Shown: piece by piece, positions 22,640 to 33,559 of the stretch
Numbering within the stretch: position 1 is the first letter of the stretch
How the letters are laid out: every line of letters begins with the position of its first letter
Source: Tricholoma matsutake
Taxonomy: Eukaryota; Basidiomycota; Agaricomycetes; Agaricales; Tricholomataceae
Assembly (NCBI GenBank): GCA_026075535.2
Contig: AP026548.1
Coordinates: 10,044,001 to 10,108,000 of the forward strand
Length of the DNA stretch: 64,000 bases
Reading direction: 5' to 3'
The notes under the pieces: generated by a model
Told to the model about the DNA's origin: nothing
The model's database searches: none
What the model saw: the letters and a program-made list of their open reading frames with translations, nothing else
Translations under genes and position numbers: made by a program

Positions 22640-24090
22640 GAAAACTAACAGCCAAAGAACGATGCGTTGAGCTGTATTAAGGAGATCATTTAAGGCGACA
22701 AAAAACTGTGTGGGGATGAACTTACTGAAAGCCATGAGCTGCAAGCTGATAGAGACCGCGAATACAATGAGTGCCAAAGCCTCCACCATCTGATGATAGG
22801 TATACGCGCCCCTTGCGACAAGCACCGCGCCAACGTAAAGCAACAATGCCTCGGCAATGTAGATGAGGCCACTAGCCACACCATGCACGCCAGTAGAAAG
22901 TGCTTTTGCGATCGCATCCTCAAAAGGGAGGGAAGGGCGAGGGATTGATGCTTCAGTTGAAACTTTAATAGCGGTTGAGGGTTCGTTGTCATCATCAACG
23001 TTCCCGTGAGATGGGCCAAGGTCAAGAGGGCTCTTTTCAAGAAGGAACCCACACGTCCTGAGTTGTGCCTCGACCATCTCTCTTACCTAAACTCACCACC
23101 ACCCTGCTCATCATACCGAAACCTGCACAAAAACTGCATAACGACCGTCCCCTCCTTGAGCACATACACGAAATCCTTCGATCCTATCTTAGAAAGATCG
23201 TGAGTGATGACAATCGTCATCTTGTTCCTTCACCAGCGTTTCAGAGCTTTGAATACTAAAATGCGAGAAGTGGGGTCTAACGATGATGTTGCTTCGTCTG
23301 GTCGAAAGAAATTATCACCTGATCAACAAATAGGAATAGCAATGGAAAACTGACCAACAACAAGTACGGGCAGATTCTTCAGCCACGCCCTGGCAATAGC
23401 CAGCCTCTGCTTCTGCCCACTCAATGCAACAACACCTGCTCCATCTCCTGCCAGCAGTATCACATATCCTTCCCCCAAATTCCGGACAAACTCATGGATG
23501 GAAAAGTGTTGCTCTACAAGCCTCCTACACCATCTCCCTCGTTGTGCCCCCACACACATAGCCACGTTTTCCCAGATGCTTCTTCTGAGTAAGATATCAT
23601 CCCCTCCCCCTATGCCCTGCCCAATCCCACATATGTTCTCGTGGATCCAGCTGTGATCGAGATGTACGTCGGTGTTGTCGAGGTGGATTGTCCCAGAATT
23701 GGGGAGGTACATCCTGAGAAGGAGTAGTGCGATGGTGGATTTTCTGGACCCAGAAGAGCCAACAATGAATGTTAGTTTCTGGGAGGGAGGGAGAGGGAGA
23801 GATCTGTTAGTAAGACGGGGAGGAGGGGTGGTTTGAATAAAACGTGGGAGAAGGACAAAATCGTCGGTATAGGTTTTCGAAGGGGTGGGGTTGTTGGGGT
23901 TGCACAGATGTGGGTGTGGACGTGTGGACGTAGAATCTTCGAGGAGGGAGAGGAGAGCTACTGCTGCGAATTTACCTTTTTTGAGGAGGATGAATTGGGG
24001 GATGCACATTTGGAGATTGCTTGTTGCAATCAAGCATGCCCAGAATACCGCCATGACGTCAGCGTCGCCAGCCTCAATATTGCCATCCAT
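22640..24090 (-). pseudogene. ABC transporter fragment, Ste6-like, broken
   Basis: Reading leftward from 24090: the end of a membrane domain (MAVFWACLIATSNLQMCIPQ), then a nucleotide-binding domain with a Walker A whose last Gly is Arg (GSSGSRKST), a signature short by one Gly (LSGQKQRLAIARAW), a 57-nt intron at 23354-23298, then Walker B/D-loop (VVDEATSSLDPTSR) and H-loop (TIVITHDLSKIGSKDFVYV). A TGA follows ALKRW, and the frame shifts near 23085. Next comes a second membrane segment (YIAEALLLYVGAVLVARGAY) ending near 22640. Membrane-NBD-membrane order and the ITHDLS wording resemble fungal Ste6-type a-factor exporters. The first membrane domain and the second NBD are absent. Confidence 0.7.
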
Positions 24091-25494
24091 GAAGGTGAAT
24101 ACGGGCAGAAGGTGGGTGCGAATATGGGCTTTGGGTAGGCGGAGGTGAGAGGGGGGTGATACGATCTGCTCCTGGCTCCCAGGCCCTCGGCAAGGTTGTC
24201 AACGTCCTATTTCCTCCTCGACAACCAGAAAATGGGCGTGTGCATGGGCGTGATGTGGCGGTACAGGTTTTTCGATGAGAGTAATTATACATGTTCGGGA
24301 TCTCTTGACTCCGAGGAAATAGATGGGTCGTGATCGATTGAGGATAAGTGTTGTCTGTGTGGTTCTTGGGTGTCATTGCCGTTATTGAGGTGGTAATGCT
24401 GGAAATTTGTATTAAGGAGTTGTAGTATTGTAGGAATCAGGGTGGGGTGGGGCGAAGTAGGGGATGAGGGGGGATGAGGGATGAGGCGAACGGTGGTGGG
24501 CGCATTGCGCGTTGTTGAGGTTAGGATAGATAGAGCGGGTGGATCAAGGCTCTACGATGCAGAAAATTGAGGTGAGATAATAACGCGCGAAAAATAGAGA
24601 AAATGAACATACCATACGGTGAGAATGAAGGCCTTGTTAACGTCGAACTCATCAGTACGTACGCCGACCCGTGCTCGTCTCACAAGTTCGTGTATAGAAA
24701 GCGAATATAGAATAGTCGCACATGTTCCCCTCCGTGTCTCCGTTGCCCACCCTGTGTGTTCTAAACACACATCATCGGTATCGAACGTGAAATCCCAATC
24801 ACAAGAAAGACTTACAAAATGCCCGTACGAGCCTATGACCTCAAAACCGATCCTTCGCCCCCATAATTTTACTTTAGTCTGGGGTTCAAGAGCCTGGAAC
24901 CGATCGCGCTTGAGAAGTCGAGCCTTTGCGAAGAACTCAGGCTGAAACGTACATAGCGTCAAAAGCTTCAAGAAGCCCGCAATCTCACCTTTTAGCCTTG
25001 TCAAAACTTCGGAAGATGATCAACAGCGCGGATGTTCAAGCATTAGTTCGGTGTCGATAGATGTCGATAATTGAAGTAGGAACAAAATAATAATAATAAT
25101 AATATAGCTAAAAGCGGTTATATACTCTCGGCTAACTGTGCTATGTGCTACTTATGTAATTACTAGTACGATGTGCTTCTACGGCGTTCTCAATGCTATG
25201 GCGCTATACAACGCTATGTAGTGCTACTGAGTTCACCCAGAGTTTGCTGATGCCAACAGTCGCCCGGCATGGGATGAGTAAACAACAGACCAGATAGAGA
25301 TGCGTAGTCTGGATGGAACGTCGTGAATAGTTTTGGGTCAAGTGAACAGTTGCAGAGCGGATGGAGAGATTACTAGCGCCGCACTAATCCTAATTTACTT
25401 GTCCAACTTGGGGCCTTGGATCGATCGAGGTCTAAGTCCGGCTCACTGACCTTTCAAAACATTTTGTCCATGAGAAACCTCGGCGTTCTTCATT
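24091..25494. other. No supported gene
   Basis: CpG-rich sequence where the missing upstream half of the ABC gene should be. A 150-codon minus-strand frame (25004-24552) starts at TTG and matches nothing I know. A TAATAATAATAATAA microsatellite lies at about 25085-25105. Confidence 0.4.
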
Positions 25495-26169
25495 ATGGAT
25501 CCTTATTCTGATGAATATTGCTATGGACCTCTTCTTGCCTTGGGCGATCACAAGTCTGCCCAGTGCATGGGTGATTCATTTCGGCGGCGACATACTGGAG
25601 GAGCCTGGGATTGCTATAGTGTTTATGATGAACCACGTAAGTCTTCAGTCACTTGAGTCTTCAACTCTTGAGCTTTGGGGACTCAATGCACATGGTAGTT
25701 GTTCATTTGAACGCCCTGCCTAACCTACAAGAGGAAGAAAAGCTAGAAGTATACATTGTTAGAGCACCATGCACACCATTGGGCCACGAAAGTATCGAGA
25801 GTACCTTGTCGGTTCCATGCGACATAGCCCCCAATGATTTCCTCACCCACATCACCAAAAAGCTACACATCAATCAAACAACCAGAAAGATAGGATGGCG
25901 ATCGTGCGATGATGACAAGCGTTCAACTCCATGTCCACTTCGCACCGCGGAAGATGCTAGGTGTATGTTACGAGAGATGAAGTATCTGAAGAATGCGCGG
26001 AGGCGTCGAGGTATGAAAAAGTCAGTTTGGGCAGTGGTCATTGATCTGGTACGTAAGCCAGAAAGTCTCCTCGTCTCACAGTAGCAACTTACAACCGAGA
26101 AAGGGACCCATTGGATTAGTCCAGCTGACATGACAACACTTACAGCAATTGGAGGCAGGTAGCAGTTAA
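25495..26169 (+). CDS. Small three-exon hypothetical protein
   Basis: Exons 25495-25636, 25732-26048 and 26146-26169 join through GT-AG introns of 95 and 97 nt into 160 residues. The N-terminus is MDPYSDEYCYGPLLALGD. Residues about 50-150 (EEKLEVYIVRAP, then IAPNDFLTHITKKLHIN, RKIGWRSCDDD) read like a ubiquitin- or PB1-like beta-grasp domain; I recall such domains at the N-termini of fungal repeat-associated proteins. The third exon encodes only QLEAGSS and is the least certain part. No lesion is visible. Function unknown. Confidence 0.5.
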
Positions 26170-26520
26170 GGATTCAGCGAGAATGCAAAGACGCTTGGAA
26201 AATAAGGAGAATGAGCCGAATTTTGAACGTTTCGTAGTGAAAATCGGGATACTATTGTTTGTGTATACGAATAGATCGCAGTGTAGATATCCTACATCAT
26301 TATCTGCCTGGACGTGATGCCAAATTCATAGGACCAGGAACATATTGAAGGGAAAGGAGGAAATACAAAACCACCACAAGATTCCCATTCTGTTAACCAC
26401 CAACCACCATGGCATATTTGTCCCATCCAGCCACAAATCCCACTTCTTGCTCTTCTCGCTCCATATGACTATCACCTGTAGTGGATGTCAAAGCACACAT
26501 ATGAATGAGTGGAGGCTGAA

Positions 26521-26898
26521 ATGTCATTTCCTGCGGATCTCTCTGGCAACTTCTTCAGCTGGTACCAGGACTATGAAACCAATGCTTTTCAATGGATGAT
26601 ATGTATTATGTGTTCCTCCCAGGCTAACGGCGAGAATGTCGATACGAGGGGTATTGATGAAGACAATGGGAATGGCGAGGGTGGAAGTGATGAGGAATTG
26701 GGGGAAAGTGATGCAGATGAAGAAGATCTTGATGCTGCGAATGCCGAGCAGGCAGGCGGAATAGAACATGAGAGGCCGGATCGTTCACCTCAGGTGATTG
26801 TGGATGATGAAATCAACTCACCTGAATCCATATTAGTAATTGTCAGGTTTCCAAATCCTGATGCTGGGCAACCATATTACACAAGGCCAGCCTCATAA
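26521..26898 (+). CDS. Hypothetical acidic protein fragment
   Basis: An open frame with an aromatic start (FFSWYQDYETNAFQW) and an acidic run (DEDNGNGEGGSDEELGES). An alternative exon start after CTCCCAG at about 26623 is possible. It lies just before the AT-rich GAAA/TTTC stretch and does not resemble a known family. Confidence 0.25.
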   Translation: MSFPADLSGNFFSWYQDYETNAFQWMICIMCSSQANGENVDTRGIDEDNGNGEGGSDEELGESDADEEDLDAANAEQAGGIEHERPDRSPQVIVDDEINSPESILVIVRFPNPDAGQPYYTRPAS

Positions 26899-27571
26899 TT
26901 TCTCCTTTCTGAAATATAGTTAGAAATTCTTTGTGAAATATTATATTTGAGACTAAATTTCTACAAACAGAAATTCAAAAAATTACCCATTAGAAATATA
27001 CTTTGAAAATCAATATTTCTGGTTTAATTTCTCATGACATTTCAGTGTAGATACTGGAAGTATTTCTGTAAGGTGATATTTAACTTATCAATTGCCTGAA
27101 AGGGTTTCAGAAATTAGATCAGAAAGTTTTATTTTTGGGTCATGCTTTCTGATCCGTAAAAGAATTTCTTTCTGGTTGGTCAAAGTCTGTGTGAAAGCGT
27201 GACTTTCACAAAGACTTTCAACAAGCCTTTCAGCAGCTGTTCAGTTTAACATTCTTGGAGTGGAGGGCCTGGCTTTCAATCTGCAGAAATAGTTTCAGAA
27301 ATCTGAAAGGCTAGCTTTCAATCTCCTGATTGGTATAGTGAAAGTAATAATTTCACATTAGGTTTTCAAGATCATGAAAGGCAAACATTCTAATAGAGAT
27401 TTCACCACCTAGAAATATTAAATTTCAAATTTGTGAATGGAAGTGCCCACTAGTGCCCACCCATGCCCATCCTGTGGGCAGTTGTGGGAACTGTATTAGG
27501 GCACTTTATACAAGTAATCTGTGGGTATCATCCTAGTCTGTGGCGAAACCTTATGAGGACAGGACATACCT
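26899..27571. other. AT-rich stretch dense in GAAA/TTTC motifs
   Basis: No gene. Between about 26897 and 27435 the words GAAAT/ATTTC and GAAAG/CTTTC recur every 10-25 bases on both strands (TTTCAGAAAT, CTGAAAGG and similar), giving many potential short hairpins. From 27440 the text changes to GTGCCCAC repeats. Confidence 0.55.
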
Positions 27572-27752
27572 GGTATGTTCCCTGCTCATATCCATTTTTC
27601 GTTTGTTTATTGACTGTTCTCTCTCTCTCTTGTCTAGGTCTATGTGTGTCAAAGGTATCAGACCCGGTATGTTCCCTGCTCATATCCATGTTGTGTTTGT
27701 TTATTGACTCTTCTCACTCTCACTCTCTCTTTCTAGGTCTACATGCATCAAA
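27572..27752 (+). repeat. Tandem intron-plus-microexon duplication, two units
   Basis: Units 27572-27665 (94 bp) and 27666-27752 (87 bp) each hold GTATGTTCCCTGCTCATATC, a pyrimidine tract ending TCTAG, and the 17-nt segment GTCTAYRTGYRTCAAAG. Each therefore looks like an intron followed by a 17-nt exon. The tail of a third unit (pyrimidine tract, TCTAG, same 17-mer) is at about 32993-33026, beyond the copia element, which thus sits inside the third intron-like segment. Confidence 0.7.
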
Positions 27753-27837
27753 GGTATGTAAGACCACATTGTCTCAGGGTCAAGGCACCTTCCCTACTTG
27801 TGATCCTCATTCTTCCCAGCTGAAGATGACTGTGACT

Positions 27838-28199
27838 TGTTGGATTAGCAAGCTGTGCTCCGTTCCAAGCACTGTTCCGTGAAATGCTCATATGTACCCA
27901 TACTTCCTTATTCGATCCCTTGTTGCCTTTGATGTACACCTAACTACTGTACCTTATGACGCAGTTAGTTGTAGTTTATAACTTTGTTACTTTTTGTAAC
28001 CTCACCTCAGCTGTTGTGCTCTCGCTCTCGCATGCAAACACTGAGGTGAATACTTTTACCTTACTTTATTTATATTCTTGTACTTACATTTACCTTTAGT
28101 CTCGTAACGCTACGTTTAGGTAAATATATTTAGCTGTTGTACTCTCGCTCTCGCACACAAACACTGAGTCTCGTAATGCTATGTTTAGCTACTCTTACA
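27838..28199 (+). repeat. Copia left LTR (362 bp)
   Basis: Starts TGTTGGATTAGC and ends CTACTCTTACA. By eye it differs from the right LTR at about two dozen sites, nearly all transitions at CG/TG/CA positions. The bases after it (GGTTATTGGGCCCTGA) loosely resemble an initiator-tRNA-Met primer site. Confidence 0.92.
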
Positions 28200-28227
28200 G
28201 GTTATTGGGCCCTGATCCCCTGCTGAA

Positions 28228-28605
28228 ATGTCAACCACTCTGACTACTACCGACCTCCTCCCTTCATCTGTCCCTAAGCTCGAGCCTTCTGGCCTGAACT
28301 GGACAATCTTCAAGCTCTGTTTCCAGGATGCACTTGATGCCAAGGGCTTCTGGGGCCATTTTGATGGCACCACTCCCTGTCCCACTGTTGGTTCTCCAGC
28401 TACTGACACTGAAACAGAAGCTCTCACCCTCTGGAACAAGAATGAGCGTACCGCAAAGTCCCTGCTCACACAGAAGATCCCTGACTCTGCGCTGATCCTT
28501 GTGCACAGCCACGCACACATGAAGGATTGTTGGGAGGCGATTGTCGCAGAGTTTTTGGAGAAGGGCACGTTTGCCCAAACTGAACTTCCTGCAGTCAAAG
28601 AGCCC
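28228..28605 (+). pseudogene. Copia gag, N-terminal part
   Basis: From ATG 28228 the frame encodes a UBN2-type gag start (KLEPSGLNWTIFKLCFQDAL, GFWGHFDG, TLWNKNERTAKSLL). At about 28590 a small deletion moves the frame by one, and the rest of gag (GNVREFLDQL onward) continues in the next open frame. Confidence 0.8.
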
Positions 28606-31600
28606 CCAAAAAGGCAATGTTCGGGAGTTTCTTGATCAGCTTTGTGTCGAACATGAGAAGCTCGCCCCCATCGGTATCACTATTGAGGAAAAGGACTATC
28701 GGTCCACCATTATCAGCTGTCTCCCCCCTTCCCTTGCCAACTTCGCCTCTAGTCTTGTTGCTGCTGCCTGTGTCAATGACCCAAAGAAGGAAGTGAAGCC
28801 AGACACCCTCATTTCCATTATCTCCGAGGAGTACGAGCATAATGCCACACACCGCTCAAATTGCAGCAAAGCAACAAAGGCAGATAGCCAGGATGAAGCT
28901 TTAGCTGTCACTCCTGGGAATGGGAAGTCGAAGAAACCTCGGGGTGTATGCTGGAACTGTGGGGAGAAAGGTCACTTCAAGGACAAGTGCACAAAGCCGC
29001 CAAAGTTCTCAGGTGGTGAAAAGGGCACCTCATCCAAAAAGGGGGGCTCAGCCAATGCTGCTATACAGTCCGATTCTGATTCTGAGGCTGAAGCAGCATT
29101 CTTTGTTGAAATGCATTTCAGCTTCAATGATGATGACTCATTGCCTGACTTGCAGGCTGTGTCTAATTCTTTGGAGGGATTGGATGTGGAGGATATGCCT
29201 GATAGTGAAGATGATTGGTTTTCAGAGGTGGCTGAGAATGAGATAGTGGATTGCAACTGGTTTTCTGAGGAGTTACCTGAGGCTGATTGGAGCAGCTTGC
29301 TCATCAGTGTTGACTCAGGCTCAGAAAGTGTTGACTCAGATGTCATAGCACATGTTGGTGCTGATAATGACCCTGTGGACTCACCTCGTGCCGAAATATT
29401 TGACTCTGGAACTTCACAACATCTTTCCCCTTATCGAAATGATATGGAAAACTTCACGACGATTTCCCCAAAACATTTCAAGGCTGCGAATAAACATGGT
29501 TTTTTGGCTGTTGGAAAGGGGGAGTTGGTGGTTGACATACCTAATGGTGCTGTCAGTTCTGATTTGCGACTCACTGAAGTGTTGTATTCTCCTGAGGTGG
29601 GGTACACACTTGTCTCGGTTGGCTGTCTGGATGATATGGGCTTCAATGTAACCTTTGGAGGTGGGAAGTGTATCATAACAGGGCCGGGTGGCAAAAAAGT
29701 GGGTGAAGTCCCAAAGAATAGTCGTGGACTGTATCGTGTTGACCATGAGCTGGAATCTGCCTGCGCAGCAGAGGAGGTACTCACATTGGATCAACTGCAC
29801 CATCGCCTTGGACACATATCTCCAAATGTGGCGAAGAAGCTTGCCCAGGATGGTTTCATGACAGGTCTTCGACTTGAGACCACAGCATCGGGTGAGGATT
29901 TCTTTTGCGAGTCTTGTGTGTATGCGAAGGCTACTCGGAAGCCTGTTGCGAAGACTCGACAGGGGGAGCGTGCAACGGAGTTTGGAGCCGAAGTTCACTC
30001 TGATTTGTGGGGACCAGCTCTGGTGGCTACGAAAGGTGGAAGGCATTATTATGTTATGTTTGTTGATGATTCGACTCGTTTTACTCACCTTCACCTTCTC
30101 GCCAAGAAATCTGATGCTCCCAATGCCTACAAAGAGTATGAGGCCTGGTGCGAGACGCAGATGAAGAAACCTATCAAGGTTTTGCACTCAGATCGTGGCG
30201 GTGAATACATGGGGAAGGAATTCATGCTGTACCTGAAGTCCAAAGGTACTGAGCAGAAACTCACAGTTCACAACACGCCGCAGGAAAATGGAGTTGCTGA
30301 GCGTCGAAATCACACAATCATGGAGCACATCCGGGCGCTGCTGCATGCAAGTGGTCTCCTGAGGATGCTGTGGGGTGAAGCTGCACGTCATGTTGTTTGG
30401 TTGATGAACCGAACATTGACAAAGGCTGTAGCTGGTAAAACCCCTTTTGAGGCTGCATTTGGAAAGAAACCGGACCTGAGGAATGTTCATGAGTGGGGTG
30501 AAAAGTGTTGGGTGTGCATCGAGGGTGGGGATAAACTTGGTGGCTGTGTGAGGGAAGGTTGTTGGATTGGTATCGACGACAAGAGCAATGGATGCCATGT
30601 GTATTGGCCTGACAGTCGAACTGTGACCACGGAATGCAATGTCTACTTCGACAAAATGTGTATGTCAGCAGGACGTCTCAAGGGGGAGGATTTTGACTTT
30701 GTTGAGTCATCCTCTAACCCACTTACCTCGGCACCATCAACCTCAACTGTTCCACCTCCCACCACTGTGGCTCCTGCACCTGCTCAGCCCGAAACACCTC
30801 CTGAAGTTGAACTTCCTGCTAGGCGCATTCGAAAACCCAGCCGGCATATCCAGGACATCCTTTCCGGGCATGGAGTTAGCTCTGCAAGACCTTCCGACCC
30901 CCAGATCACATCTGGAATCCAGTTGCTGACAGCTGTGTTTGAGGGGGAGGGAACAGCAGATTGGATCATGGCTGCTGACTTTGCTGAGGAGTACACAATG
31001 GCTGCTAAAACTAGTGATGTTGAAGCTTTGGAGCCAAGGTCTTTGGCTGAAGCAAAGCACCATCCTGACTGGCCGCTGTGGGAGAAGGCCATCTATGAAG
31101 AGTTGGCAACTCTAAAGGAGATGGGGACCTATGAGCTTGTTGAACCACCTGCAGATGCAAACATTGTTGGTTCGAAGTGGGTTTTTTGAGTGAAGAAGGA
31201 TGCGGCCAGAAATGTCATTTGCTACAAAGGTCGTCTTGTCGCTCAAGGTTTCTCCCAAGTTCCCGGTGTTGATTACTTCGACACATTCGCTCCTGTTGTG
31301 AAACTTGCCTCCATCCACACTGTTCTTGCCATGGCTGCCCATTTGGATCTCGAGCTTCATCAAATTGACATCAAAGGCGCCTATCTGAATGGTGAACTCA
31401 CCTTGCACAAACAGATCTACATGAAACAACCTCCTGGCTATCCAGCTCCCAACTCCACCGGCCAAGTCTGGCACCTTTGCAAAACCCTCTATGGCCTCAA
31501 ACAGTCTGGACATTGTTGGTATCACAAACTCATTGGTATCCTCAAAAAGCTTGGATTTTCTCATTGTGACGTTGATCAGGCAGTCTTCTTTCATCATGAG

Positions 31601-32583
31601 GGACGAAATCTCATTGTAATTCTTGTTCATGTTGATGATTGCACAATTGCAGCCTCGACAATCACCCTAGTGTCAAACTTCAAAAAGAACATCGCCCAAC
31701 ATGTCGAAAACACTGACCTTGGTGAACTTCACTGGCTCCTGGGCATTGAAATTCACCGCGACCGTGAACATCGCACCATCTGCATCTCCCAGTGTTCCTA
31801 CATCGACTCCATCATCCATCAATAGACCTCAAACTGGCATCCACCCCCATGGAAACCCACATTCGTCTTTCGACTGCTCAAGCACCTTCTACCACTGCCA
31901 AATTTGCCCAGATGTGTGATATCCCATACCACGAAGCCGTTGGTTCACTTATGTATGCCTCGCTCAGCACTCGCCCAGATATTTCTTTTGCAGTCCAAAC
32001 TGTCTCGCATTTTTCGATCAAACCTGGCTGGGCACACTGGGAAGCTGTCAAACACATCTTCCGTTACTTGAAGGGCACAAACGACCTCTGGTTGACATAT
32101 GGTGGATCTGAGGGGGAGTTAACAGGGTTTGCCGATGCTGATGGAAATATGGCTGAGGATCATCATGCCATTTCGGGGTACACTTTCCTTCTTCATGGCG
32201 GCGCCATTTTGTGGAGTGCTAAACGTCAAGAAATCATTTCCCTCTCAACGACCAAGAGCGAGTACATCGCCGCTACCCATGCTGCCAAAGAAGCCTTGTG
32301 GCTGCGTTCCCTTATCACACAGCTTTTTGCAACCGACCTCGATGCCACCACCCTCTTCTCGGACAATCAGTCCGCCATTGCACTTACTCAGGACCATCAG
32401 TATCATGCTAGGTCCAAGCACATCAACATTCATTTCCATTTCATCCGTTGGATCATTGAAAAAGGCTCCATTCGGCTCATTTACTGCCCTACCAATGACA
32501 TGGTAGCCGACACCCTCACTAAAGCCCTTCCCTCAGCAAAAGTCAAGCACTTTGTGTCACAGCTTGGACTCTTGCAAGCTTGA
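28606..32583 (+). pseudogene. Copia gag-pol: zinc knuckle, protease, integrase, RT, RNase H
   Basis: Counting residues in the frame open from 28541: zinc knuckle CWNCGEKGHFKDKC at 137; protease DSGTS at 288; HHCC region (HHRLGHIS...CESC) at about 415-460; integrase Asp488, Asp551, Glu587 (D-D-35-E); then the Pro-rich linker and RT beginning VGSKWVF. A TGA at 31187 replaces the Arg normally found there. The frame continues from 31190 with DIKGAYLNGEL, LYGLKQSG and the active site VHVDDC. A frameshift at about 31820 precedes RNase H (SDNQSAIALTQDHQYHARSK) and the end at 32583. Confidence 0.9.
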
Positions 32584-32590
32584 GGGGGAG
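32581..32590 (+). other. Copia polypurine tract
   Basis: TGAGGGGGAG directly before the right LTR, overlapping the pol stop codon. Confidence 0.8.
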
Positions 32591-32952
32591 TGTTGGATTA
32601 GCAAGCTGTGCTCTGTTCCAAGCACTGTTCTGTGAAACGCTCGTATGTACCCATACTTCCTTATTTGACCCCTTGTTGCCTTTGATGTACACCTAACTAC
32701 TGTACCTTATGACACAGTTAGTTGTAGTTTATAACTTTGTTACTTTTCATAACCTCACCTCAGCTGTTGTGCTCTCGCTCTCGCGCACAAACACTGAGGT
32801 GAATACTTTTACCTTACTTTATTTATATTCTTGTACTTACATTTACCTTTAGTCTCATAATGCTACGTTTAGGTAAATATATTTAGCTGTTGTGCTCTTG
32901 CTCTTGCACGCAAACACTGAGTCTCATACCGCTACGTTTAGCTACTCTTACC
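32591..32952 (+). repeat. Copia right LTR (362 bp)
   Basis: Same length as the left LTR. Its last base is C instead of A. The TGACT target duplication follows directly. Confidence 0.92.
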
Positions 32953-33120
32953 TGACTAAGCCACATTACTGAAAGAGAAGTGTCAGTAAACAATAAACAC
33001 TCTCTTTCTAGGTCTACATGCATCAAAGGTGTTGGGATAGTCAATCCTAGTGCATCATGTTAGCGCATCACATATAAAATAGAACATGATGTATTTATAG
33101 ATCACAACATATGTACATTC

Positions 33121-33530
33121 TTTCAGATACCTATAATCAGTACACATCCTCTTCCTTTGGTCTTTTTTGGGCACGAAGAATATTGGTGACGTCTGTGGTG
33201 ATTTCAAAGGTTGTATGTATCCTTTGCACAATTGCTCCTTCAGGAATGCATCCACTTCTTCTTGTTCCATCGGAGATAACGGATATACCTTCGACTTCTT
33301 TGGCACAAACCCTGGCTTCATCTCAATCGCATGATCCCATGGCTTCCGCACCGGCATTCGCTCAGACTCTTTCTTTTGGAACACTGACAAATGTTCATGA
33401 TACACTTTTGGCACCCATTCCTCCACTGGCTTCTCCACCTTCACGATATTCTTGTCCCATGACTGTCCTCCACAAACTGCTCTAAAGGTTTGCTTCTGCT
33501 CTTCTTCTCGATCATGATCAGAACTTCCCC
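33121..33530 (-). pseudogene. Ty3 fragment, inverted: protease-RT junction
   Basis: On the minus strand this matches element-one bases about 13139-13555 (EEQKQTF through KVEKPVEEWVPKVYHEHLSV, RKPWDHAIEMKPGF and CTDYRYL). It keeps CGA and CGG Arg codons (SERMPVRK) where the 10.6-16.7 kb element has TGA and TGG, so it records the ancestral state. About 190 bp of it overlaps, in inverted orientation, the start of the copy at 37461. Confidence 0.85.
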
Positions 33531-33559
33531 ATGGAACTTACACACCTCCATAGCTATAT

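Larger units (their letters stand above)
27838..32952 (+). mobile_element. Complete Ty1/copia retrotransposon, decayed
   Basis: The 5115-bp element has two 362-bp LTRs (27838-28199, 32591-32952) and the target duplication TGACT (27833-27837, 32953-32957). Order is gag, protease, integrase, RT, RNase H, which is copia order. It has one TGA (31187) and frameshifts at about 28590 and about 31820. It is less damaged than either Ty3 copy. Confidence 0.95.
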
